Part shown: piece after piece, positions 42,249 through 53,077 of the stretch | How the letters are laid out: each line of letters starts with the position of its first letter | Position numbering within the stretch: the first letter of the stretch is position 1 | Assembly: GCA_005281725.1 (NCBI GenBank) | Contig: SSBO01000012.1 | Coordinates: 5,533,564 to 5,597,563, forward strand | DNA: 64,000 bases | Source: Wuchereria bancrofti | Taxonomy: Eukaryota > Nematoda > Chromadorea > Rhabditida > Onchocercidae | Direction of reading: 5' to 3' | Notes under the pieces: generated by a model | Database searches by the model: none | Told to the model about the DNA's origin: nothing | Seen by the model: only the letters and a program-made list of their open reading frames with translations | Program-made: the position numbers and the translations under genes

Positions 42249-45200
42249 ACATAAGTTTTGCTGAGATAACAGGAAAAATTTGTCACAAGCTGATCGCACA
42301 CTACGCCTAAGTGTTAAAAAAAACATTCCTACCAGTTTTACCCTTAAAACAAATTAGCAAAGAAATTTACACTCGTGATATCTTGTAAATTTCCTTTTGA
42401 AAAGCCAAATAACGAGCAGCATTAATTAGAGCATCGGCTGGGCAGCTCGTAAAAGGTTCAGCCTATAAAATATTTCCTTATGAGCATAAATGGCAAAAAA
42501 CAGAAGATTCACAAAGATTCTAATAACAGAAACAATATTTTTAATTAAATCCATTGAGAGACTAAAGTCTGAAAATCTCATTACTAATATAAAATTCAAG
42601 ATTACTAACTCAATTTTCAGAATGTCTTTTCAGTCCTAAAATAATTAAAAAGAAATACTTATTCCTGGAAGAACTATGTCAATACAGGCAAAGATTAAAC
42701 AACAGCTCAAACTCAATAACTTGATAATTATAAGTTCATGTTAATAATTACTACCAGATATTTATGAATGATATCGAAAGCATAGTAGCAATTCGCTCTA
42801 TTACTATAATCCAAAAATTTTTCATTTAATTCAGGATCTTCACTGTATCGTCCCAAATATTGCATGCTTAGCATCCAGTTATAATATCCAGCATCAATAA
42901 AACGATTCTCTCTAACAGCATTCCCCACTAGTTGCTCCAAAACTTGCAATGCTTCCATATCATGCCCAGCCATGTGATAAGCTGAGAAACATGCTCATTA
43001 TTGCTCATTATTACTTTCTATGCAGATGGGAGGAATAACTTCAATATTAAATAACATTACAGAACTTTCACGTACAAACCTTTTTGAGCCTCATCAAAAT
43101 GATCATTTTCAGCTAACCAACGTGCGTAAGGAAGGTAAACTTCTTCATTATATTTCTGGAACTTTGATGCTACTAAAAATGCCTGAAGAATGGACTCGTC
43201 TTTGAGATAGTATTTTTTTAAGATATGAAATTGAAAGAACTAACGTGATATGGAAATTAGCACATTTAAACGATTTATTGATCTCAAATAAAAACTCACA
43301 TCATTCCATAGCTCCGCACCGACATACATGTTTATTAAGGCATGGATATCATTGATTGATTGGAATAACTGGGAAGCAAGAGTGTATTCTTTTTTTTTTG
43401 CCAAATAATTTCCAATCATTCGTAATACATCAACATTGCTCCGGTCAATACGATGCGCAAGATTGATCAACCTAAGAGACACTTGCTTATATTCCGAACT
43501 GAAATTATGTAGAAGAAAAAGAAAATAATTTAATCAAAATTTCACCACCCAAATACAAGAATAAAAGGCTTACATGTCAATCCAATCGTTTTTGATCATA
43601 AGATTAACAGCTCTCTCGTAATCACCTGAAGCCATAAACATTTCGGCTGCGATTATGGGTTCATTGGAGTTCTGTGCCCAATCAGCACGCTTTCGTAATA
43701 GAGCTTTTTGAGTTTCTCCAGAGGCAGAGGATAACAATTCCTAGATTGAGATGTCCCAGTGTAGAAAAAAGGATATAAAACTAAGTGAAATAAATATATT
43801 AAAAAGCCAAGATTACAGCTTTCTCATATTCATTAAAATGTCTTAGAAAACGAAAAAGAAAGTTAGGCTATGTAAGCCAGACACCGATTTATCTTCTAAC
43901 CTGAGCTTGATCAAACATGCGCAAATCTGTAAACATTTCCAATGTTTCTTGCTCACATCCGGTTTTTTTGAACAATATCGCTGCTTCGCGATATCTGCCT
44001 TCATAAGCCTTTATATATCCCAGCATCAGTTCCTTTTTCACGTCTTTTTTTATCATGTTCTAAAATCCAAACCAATCAAAGCAATTATTTTGCAAATCAA
44101 AATATAAAACATAATTTCGTATGCCAAAATAAATGGATGATAGATTAGAAATTTTAATTTCCATACCTTGATTTCCCAGATCAATTGAAGATAACGCGCA
44201 TCTTTAATCCTGTGGAAAGCTTTTTGAGCGATATCAAGTTGGAAGTTATGTAAAGCATCATGACCAAGAACTTCCCAGTCACTTTCCGTTACACCCAATG
44301 ATGCCAAATCGAATGCTTCTCTACAGAAGTGATAAAAACATCAACAAAATTATCTCTGATAAGTAAACACAAACTTTTAGAGGAAATTCTTACTTGTACA
44401 TTTTTTGTTCGAGGTATTGATATAACTGATTAGACAAAGGCACTTCTACTGCAATCATGGTGAACATATGCAAGCAAAAGACACGCTTTCCCGAGAATCC
44501 AACTACAAAGCCCTAAAAAATTCGTTGTCTTCAACTAAATATTTTCTATGGATAAAAAATAAAAAAAAGAACAATGACTGAGCAAATCCTCTGACAATAA
44601 ACGGTGCAACTTAGAAACTGAATTTTCTTTTTTTTGAGATCATACTTGCATTCTCTGTTGATGCGAAGAGAAATTGTCAGCTTTAATACACAGTGCGCCA
44701 CCACCAGCGTAACATAAAAGATTCTCTTGATCGGCATTCCAGGCAACACTGTTACATGATGGCTCCTATAAAAACTCACCAGTTTCTCATGCCGAGAATA
44801 ATAAAATCCAACTGCTAAAAACCTTTATACAAAACCTGGAATAGAAGCTGTTTAGTTCTGATATCAAAAGTCGTGCAAACTCCGGTTTCGTCGACGATTG
44901 CAAGCTTCCCCCTAAAAATCACAAGCTACATCATTGCAAAGAGAGTTCTTCATTGTTGAACAATGCTTTCAAAAAAAAACTCCAAAAAATATGAAAGGAC
45001 ATTGAACAACTAAAAAACATTGACTAGCATTGCTGTAGTTAAGAAGAAACATACCTCAAATGGCTGATATCAAGACATCTGACAGCACTTTTTAAACGCA
45101 GTATTTCTGTTATGAACGGATTATCCACAAAGATTTTACATACCTAAACCTTTCACCTTTTAGAAGATAAAAGAATTTTTAAACGATTTAGACAAATGTG

Positions 45201-48200
45201 GCAAATTTTAGCAATTTATTCGATAAAGCTCGCAAAGATGATTTTGTTCAACAAAAATTTACAGTTCCATTCCTCAGACCGATTAATATGGCTTCACGTC
45301 CCGGTGGTCCACCAATGACTTTTATATAACGTATTAATGATTCAAGAAGCCATTCTCGTTGTTTAAGTCCTCTATGATCGTAACATTGCAAGTGTCGTTC
45401 CTGGCAAACTATTGTATGATGCGCGCAAATCACCTATATGTAAGAAATTTATCTTTGCAAACTGATATAAAATACAAGTGGACAAGTTATATTTCATAGA
45501 AAAATTTAATCTGTCGAACTTTGCTGTGCCACAAAAGGATTTTATGACACTTACAAGCAATGAACATTCGAAAGCACGGTTTATTTTCTCAACCAATCTA
45601 TATTCCAATTGTCCATCATCACGCTCTGTGATAAGACGATATATTTCAACACGATCGGTGAGCTGCACCTAAAACTAACTTTCATCGGTATATGTTTGGT
45701 AAAATGCTGGTCCAAAAATGTTATTTTTTCAAACAGCGTAGTTGAACCTTTTCTTACCGCTTAGCTATTAAAACCTTATAGGAAAGAAATGATCATATTC
45801 CTGATACCTTTGACATAAAAATTAAAACCTACTGCTAGTCGATTATAGTACACAGCGATTTTGCGAATTAAGTCATTACAGTAAATTCTGATGGATGTTT
45901 GATTTGCAAGATGTTGTACAACTACTTCGGTCATATTTTCGCGATAAGCATATCGCTCCTGAAAGATATAATTCTATAATTATCAGTGCATACACGCAGC
46001 AATAATATGGCATAGTGGAGGGATTTTTAATCGAACGATTACAGAGTGCTCAAAGTAAATATCATAGGTGACTGACTTTATGCAATCCGTGAACTGTGCT
46101 AAACATCAACTGGTAGCATGCCAAAGTGCCGTCCACGCAACCAACTGCAAGTAGCCACTTTTGTATTACAATCGATATTCTGCTACATCATATATATGAA
46201 AGTCCGAAATGATTAGGACTAACCAACAATTGCGTTTGTATTCGGTCTAGCTTTTACGGTCCACACCCATGTATCCATCTGTGCAACTGTACCCAGCGTT
46301 GTTCCTACAGCAGTTACCGATTTTATGCATGATAATAAAAATTACACTAGTGCGAAAATCAAAAATAATTATATCATTTCCCATTGTAAAATGTAATGGT
46401 CATTAAAGTTTAATGGAATTGCACACAGCTTTGTACAAACCTTCACGACTGTAAAGGGTGACCTGACGATTAGAGCCGCACATTATTAGGAACTGACCAT
46501 AGTTAAAAAATTCTACTGCAGTCGGGTCATAACCAAGTTTTTTGTCTTCTCGGATAAGCTGCAACCATTTAAGAGCAATTTTCTTTTTTGAATCTGGACT
46601 TCAGTTTTAAAACAAAGGCTTTGAAAAATGAAGTTATAGCATATGAAAAACAGTATCATCATTAACAATAAACTTCAGACAAAACCACCATAAATTCACA
46701 AGAAGTCACAGTAAACTCAGAAGACAAAAAAGTACAGAACAGTTTGCGCTGACAATACTTCCAACCTGGTTCCCTTCTAAATCGTAAAATCCAGCTGTTT
46801 GCCCCCAATCTACCAATACCAAGAGCTCGCCAAAAGTACTGAAAATAATAGAAACATTTTATGTTTGTAAATTCCTTTCCGGGAGATATTCAATAAACAA
46901 TTATCTTCAGTATATTTAAAAAGAAAAGTTCTCAAAAATGATATTCCTACTTAATTTTCTGGCTACAATAAGGTAAAAAAGAAAGGAAAAACAAACAACT
47001 CACCTTCTCTGAATATTGGAATCACGCTGCCATAAAACATCTCTATAATACACTCTTCTTTTATAGCACAACATCTCCACAGCTTTTTATTTTTTGAGCG
47101 ATTTTTAAAGAAGATATGCAAAGAAAAAAGTTTTAAAAGAACTTACACAGTGCTTCGAGCTGCTCCAAAAGCAATCGCCCAAACAGGTTCACCAGAGGAT
47201 CGTTCAATCTTTTTTATTTCTGTATTATTCTGAAGGATAGAATATTAAAACAGAATAAGAAAAAATGTTTTACTGTGCTGCTTTAAACTTTTGTCATAGA
47301 ATGAATTTTTGTGTTTTTTCCTACCAACTTCGCGTGCAATTAATACTGTGTAGTATTTAACCTTCTATGCTTACTGTATGACAGCTTATTTTATGTAGTA
47401 AACGATTAAATGTTTTGGGCATAGATGCATAAGAGGGGAAGCTCAGGAGAAATTCAAATTAGAGGACAAACACCCTTATTTTTATGCCTGCCAGAATCGA
47501 AAAAGGGAAGAGCGAAAGTGCAATTAACCGCAGCGGAACGCAGAGATACAGTGCCGTCGAACATTCCAATGGCATAAAGTTGACCATCGCAGCTCCATGC
47601 ACAGCAAAGACACCTACTTGATGTTCGTTGTTTACTAACACTTTTTTCCAGTTGAGTCCATATCCCTGGAGATATTTCTTTAGTTGAACTCATGAACTAA
47701 TTAAGGACAGAGTCTTTATATATGTATAACAATTCAAACATAAAGCTCTCTAAATCCTATTTCTGAAGCCACTGCTCAGTCCAAATTTCATTTGGAAAGA
47801 TATAAAGTGGCTGTATTTGTCATTGTCATATTAGTTATAAAGGGTCATATTAGTTTCCGAGCTACAATTGCGCAACAATTAGGAATAGGCGGTCATTCAT
47901 CATATTAAACAACGAAGGTTAATTCAAAGGATTACCGAAATCACTGATGGCACAGCTAAGCAAAAAGCATGTTGCTGGACTAAAAGCAAGACATTGTATT
48001 GCTTCGTTGTGTCTAAAAATGATTTATTTGATAAGAATGAAACATCTTCAAATTCAGATTTTAAATTCTTGTTATCTATATCTGGCAGTGTATCTGCATT
48101 ATAAAATTTCAACGAAAACGTCATTTTCGAGGTTATGCTGGTGTACTGAAACACAAGGAATTTAAATCCTTCAATTTCTTCAATATTTAAAAATATGGGC

Positions 48201-51200
48201 TGACATTTAAATACAACACAACTGAGAATATTTAATTATTGATGCATAAGTGACGCATAATTGGAGTTAATTACCATTTCAATGTCATACGAGATACTAA
48301 ATCTTATACAACATTTCACTGTGGTACACAGTTCAGAGCAGAAGGTATTCAGCTATGGTATCAATAGGTATCAATACAATGAAATTGATTTTATTTACGC
48401 TTTTACTTTATCTACAACGAATATAGAGTAAATAAATGAATATTAAGCCATAGATGGCGATTTTTGAAAAGAAAAAGATACATATATTTAAGCGTTCCTT
48501 CATGCTGCTCTGTCCATATAATGACGGAACGATCAGCAGAACCGGATGCAAAATTTTCGCCGTTATATGAAAATGTAACAGCATATACGAGATCTTTATG
48601 GCCTGTAAACAAAGAAAAGCCTTCATTTTCTAGCAGTTTTGCTTTAATTGGATTAAATTTCAAAAGGAATTGAACCTTTCAAAGACTGCAACAATGTTCC
48701 ATCTGTACCGTCATAAATCAAAACTTTCATATCAGCTGCAACGAGTAATTCCGATCCATCTGGTTTAAAAGCCAGATCATAAACGCAGCACCTAAAATGT
48801 ACTTAACAAAATCATCCGTAGAAAAACAGACCTCTAGTATAGGTGATAACTGATTACGAAGGATAGAGTTATATATGTTAAACTTCTATCAGCAGTAGTT
48901 TCGACCATTACCAGGGTTTCTATACCTGAATTGGTTAAGAAAACAACTGCTGGATAAGAAAAGCCAAACCAAATAAAGGAGAATAACATCGCCTTTTACC
49001 TAGACCTTCAATTCTTGGCGTCGACTTGAAAAGCAAAAGAAAGAAGGACAACGTAAGCTGATCACGAATGTTGAAGGATGACTCGATCTTCTCATTTTCC
49101 GCCAATTTATAAAAAGCAAGAAATATGGTAGTTAGAAAAGTGTGAAGCCCTCAAAGTCAATTAATCGAGGATTTTGGCGAACTATTCTTCCATTCATTTT
49201 TATTTCCATGCTCTTTCAAAGCATATTTCCAATGAGTTTTGTTAATTGATTCATGAGTTTATTGCTCATCTCACTGTAACGTTGTAAAAGATAAGTGTTA
49301 GCACCACTTAAAATAGTGACATTTCACTGGTTATTGTCAGATTGCACAGTTAAGGTGAAGAAAATTATATATATATATATATATATATTTGAATGATGAC
49401 GAGATTATTGCAAACAACAATGTACAAGGAAGAATACATAAATCGGGGGCACATGTGGCATTTCAGGACCGCACTTAATTTCATTATCAATGCTTAGCAT
49501 ATAAATATGAAAAAGCAAGAAACAGCAATCTTCAGTTATGGTTCTAATCCATGCCATTCTTCTGATATGCAGCTTAACACAGGTAGTTTACTTTCTCTTC
49601 ATTAATAACCACATATCTACAAACCGTTGCTCTTTTATATACTTTCTTCACGTCGGATTTCTTCAAAAGAATCGTTCCTCAAGGAATTAACATCAGTTAG
49701 CAAAGCTATTTCCTGGTTTATTTATTCCTGACACAGACTACGATTACTGTATAACACGATACGCTCTTATCATTTCATTCCATTATAGCCCATCAGTACT
49801 GCCTATTACACTAACACACTTCTTAAGGACAGATTATTATTCATAATTTCAATCAAAAATAAAGGAAGGAGAACACTGCCCACCATTCCTGAAAGGTACA
49901 TAAATCTAGAACAAATTATCTCTCTTAATTCCACAAAGGGAGTGTTGCCATACCACTTCGAAATTTTAAAAGTGAAATAATATATTGAAAAATCAATTCA
50001 ATTTTTTAAAAAATTAAAAAATTGAGGGGGCCTGAGATATATTACGGTAACATTGGCTGCCTTCATTAGATCTTTAAATTACTTGAGACAATGAGAAAAA
50101 CAAGCAAGCAAATGGGACGATGTAGATCTCATAATTCTTAAATAATCCCCAAGTTAAGAATTCCACAATAACACTTTCTTCCTTACTTATCTAGTTCCAG
50201 TGTTACTGTTTTCAAGAACGTTCATGCTTACTTCGAAGTCATTTTTGGTCAGTTGTCTCCTTTGTTTTGCTCATATTCCCCTTATCATTCTAGCAATTAG
50301 ATTAATTTACATACTGCTTTTTAACGAATTCTTGCAATCACGTAACGTTATGATGCCACATGTTCGAAAATTTACATTTCCTCTACTGCAATTTTCGATA
50401 CCATATGTCAATGGTGTTAATGTTGAACTTAAGCTTTAAGCTTTGATTTTAAGAATATGGAAGAAAGCTAAAGAAAAAGAGAAAGTTTCAGATGGGCAAA
50501 AAAGCAAGCTAAAATTTACGAAATTTTAAGGTATCAAGTGAATGCTGCAGAAATGGAATCACATCAGATTATTGTATTATATTCAACATGCTTTCGAGTT
50601 CACAGCAAGCTGAAATAAGGCAATATTTTGGGCATGATTGTCAAGATGTTGATGAGGCAACAAGAAAAATTGAAAAAAGAAAACCAAATTTCATTCGATT
50701 TGGCAGAACTGGTATATTTATCTAATTTATTCCAAACTACGTCATATCTCATGCAACAGTAAACTCCAAAAAATATTAAATTCAAGATTGTTTGATCCAA
50801 TGTAACCTCCCAAACATGTTTAGCATTCCAGTAAGCCTATTTCTAAATGTCTTGCCTTTCGATATTCAGTCAGATGTTCGGGACGCGTCAAAGCCATCAT
50901 TTAAAAAAAACGAAAAAGAAATGAAAGAGGTATTGAATATCTAAGTAGTGTGGAATTTATTTCACAGCAAAGTACAATTTCTTATTTACTATTTCTTATA
51001 TGAAGTACTATTTTTTATTTCAGCACTACCAATAATGTACGGAAAAAAAGATGCTGATCCGAAATTTTTACAATTTGGACATTCATCAAGTGCATTTACA
51101 CCTAGCGGACAAAATTTTCTTCGATTTGGAAGGGAAGCTGAACCAAATTTTCTTCATTTTGGTAAAAATAGATCTAAAGATAGATTCAAATTTTGGTACT

Positions 51201-52419
51201 TAACCAATCCATTCCTACATGCAGTTCTATTTCTACATGTATCTTAGATCCATCTCTATATATACCTTAGTTTGAGACCAGTTGTACTAATAAAGCCGGA
51301 TTGTATTGTATTTTTAATGTCCCATATTAAATTTACTTTTCAAAACATATTACAAAAACCTTTAGAAATAGACAAAAAGTACCTTTTCAGGTCGCGTAAC
51401 AGACCCAAATTTCTTAAGATTTGGCAAATCTGCTGAACCGAATTTCCTTCGATTCGGGAAGCGCACTGAAGTGGGAGATCCAAATTTTCTGCGATTCGGA
51501 AAAAACAGCTCTTTTCAACCCACTCCAGAGTATAACGAAGGATTCAGCCGCCAAGACCGAAAACCTAATTTCCTACGCTTCGGTAAATAATGCAAACAAA
51601 ACTCACATCCTGCGTTACCCCTTAGATCATGTTTGGTGCAGCAGCTGAGAAGGAATAAATATTGCCACCATAATGTTGACATGACATCAAATAGTTACTC
51701 AAACATAAGTAGTTGCATTTTATCAATTGAAGCTAACCTGCGACACCAAAGTTTCAAAGGAATGAATTAACAGTGTCTTATTTTATCTTTGCGAAATAAT
51801 ATTTGCTTAGCATTTTGAGAACTAATGAGTGTGGTAAATGGTGCAAAAATGGTGACTGAAAAAAATTTCAGTCCTCATTTTTGCTCAGTCCTGAGTAACG
51901 TTAATAAGCTTATCGTACATAAATTGCTCACTGCAATTATGACTATCAATTACTCTATCCTACTATTCTGCGATGAACTGCGTTTTTGTGATTACTTCGC
52001 TGTAGTAAGGAGAAATAATATGGTCCTTTAGAAAAAAAAAATATACAAAATTATACAAATACAATTATACAAAAAATTATACAAAGGCAAAAATTATACA
52101 CAATCGAAGAAGAAACACTATTACAATTAACTATCTCTCAGTTACAACTTGCTGTTTCGACCACGATCTTCAGTCGATCGTTCCCAAAATTGGAAACGTA
52201 CAAAAGAGATGGAGAATGGAATGTTACAAATTCTTGTATTGAAGTCTGGAACGACCACTTTCAATGTGCAAATCAGCAGTGTCATTTAATTATGCTTATG
52301 CACTAAGAAAAACAACTTAAAACTGGTAGAAAAACAAATAAATGGATAAGATCATAAACAAACCCCGCTTCGCTATCATCTTCGGACACTTTATCAATCC
52401 ACTGCAATATCGGTCGCAT
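40237..52419 (-). CDS. daf-10: IFT122/DAF-10, intraflagellar transport complex A WD40-TPR protein
   Basis: Subunit of IFT complex A, needed for retrograde transport and membrane-protein entry in cilia. Exon 1 is 52419-52364 ([19 protein letters not shown]), separated by a 3572-bp intron that contains flp-1. Next exons: 48791-48676, 48602-48482, 48012-47936, 47665-47529, 47229-47147, 46838-46766, 46558-46441, 46304-46224, 46144-46077, 45958-45833, 45668-45555, 45433-45263, 45143-45055, 44911-44836, 44765-44646, 44512-44394, 44320-44167, 44059-43901, 43740-43574, 43498-43300, 43182-43080, 42981-42755, 42462-42371, 41936-41748, 41599-41517, about 41212-41097, 41036-40974, 40870-40709, 40356-40237. 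The summed length is in frame, about 1192 residues as in human. WD40 repeats come first ([33 protein letters not shown]), then TPR-like helices ([19 protein letters not shown]), then zinc-binding cysteines ([24 protein letters not shown]). The joint after 40974 is the least sure. Confidence 0.92.
40600..40721 (-). repeat. Duplicated exon edge and splice donor of daf-10, two 28-base copies
   Basis: The 28 bases at 40694-40721 (start aataaaagaacaaacacg) recur identically at 40600-40627. The right copy spans the end of the daf-10 exon 40870-40709 and its GTTTGT donor. The left copy lies inside the following intron. The two are separated by 66 bases that include an (AT)n run at 40665-40689. Confidence 0.85.
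42219..42244. repeat. (CA)n microsatellite
   Basis: About 13 CA units on the plus strand in a daf-10 intron, between exons 42462-42371 and 41936-41748. It is the only CA/GT array noticed in the window. Confidence 0.9.
49368..49388. repeat. (AT)n microsatellite
   Basis: AT run in daf-10 intron 1, about 150 bp upstream of the flp-1 start codon, hence in the likely flp-1 promoter region. Confidence 0.85.
49538..51590 (+). CDS. flp-1: FLP-1 FMRFamide-like neuropeptide precursor, nested in daf-10 intron 1
   Basis: Secreted precursor cut into several PNFLRFamide peptides that modulate locomotion and egg laying in C. elegans. Exons 49538-49582, 50531-50711, 51024-51161 and 51391-51590 give 187 residues. 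Exon 1 is a short signal peptide, [15 protein letters not shown]. Exon 2 starts VSSECC and has a cysteine-containing spacer ending IEKR before KPNFIRFGR. Later copies are [30 protein letters not shown] (spanning a splice), [33 protein letters not shown] and a final [10 protein letters not shown] directly before the stop. Gly followed by Arg or Lys marks amidation and cleavage; [10 protein letters not shown] is followed by His, so that copy is probably not released. The exon order and the terminal KPNFLRFG match remembered C. elegans FLP-1. An AATAAA lies near 51653. It is transcribed opposite to its host gene. Confidence 0.93.
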
Positions 52420-53077
52420 TAAACACGAGGGGTTACGAGGTAGTTGAAATGCAGACAAATGTTTGCTTGTTCCCATAGCAACCCCTTCCCTTGTTAGAAG
52501 TCCTTTTGAGAGCTTAATGATGAAATTCTGGTATAATTTTGAATACTGATCATTTCAACCTTCATCAGTACCTTCTAGTAAATTAAGAATTTGAAAGTTA
52601 ATTAATTACACCAGGAACTTTACATATTAAATAGAAATTGACGGACAACTGAAACGACAATTACTCAGCAGAGTTGTACTTTGATTATTTAAGAAAACTG
52701 ATACTTTGTATTCAGTGCTTGATATTACGAATACTCGAGATAAATATGCGAAATCTGCTCTATTCTGCTTTTCTCCACTAGGGTAAGGACAAATGAACAA
52801 TGATCACTAATTAGGGGAAAGCTGGTAAGGAATAAACGAAGAAAACTACTCCTTATCAAATCTATTATTTGCATACCCAAAGTGACTGAAGTCAAAGGAC
52901 TACTTAATTAATAGTTCGCACTATCTTTTATGCCTGGAGAACTAAATTTTCATATCGCCCATATAATTCGAATGCCCATCTAAAATTCGTTGTTTGAAGA
53001 CAATATTCAGACCTGCAGATAGTGGCGTTTTGGAGCGCACTGATTTGGATGTGATTGGGGTGCCATTTAGGTGTGGT
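51591..53077. other. daf-10 first exon and 5' flank; upstream region of pik-1
   Basis: Apart from daf-10 exon 1 (52364-52419, minus) no exon is supported. The region holds the presumed shared, divergent promoter of daf-10 and pik-1 (about 660 bp between their starts) and an AT-rich repeat at 52034-52105. Confidence 0.5.
52034..52105. repeat. Short tandem array of an aaattataca motif
   Basis: Five irregular copies of a 9 to 12 base unit around ttatacaa in 72 bases, with variable A-rich spacers. Lies in daf-10 intron 1, between flp-1 and daf-10 exon 1. Confidence 0.7.

Noticed and set aside
48412..49020. daf-10 start codon immediately upstream of the first WD40 exon
   Set aside because: Several ATGs were tried on the minus strand; none gave a phase-2 donor or the conserved Met-Arg...Trp opening, unlike 52419-52364.
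50200..50439. Hydrophobic frame as the flp-1 signal peptide
   Set aside because: No donor in phase 0; the short exon at 49538-49582 has the right phase, length and resemblance to the C. elegans signal exon.
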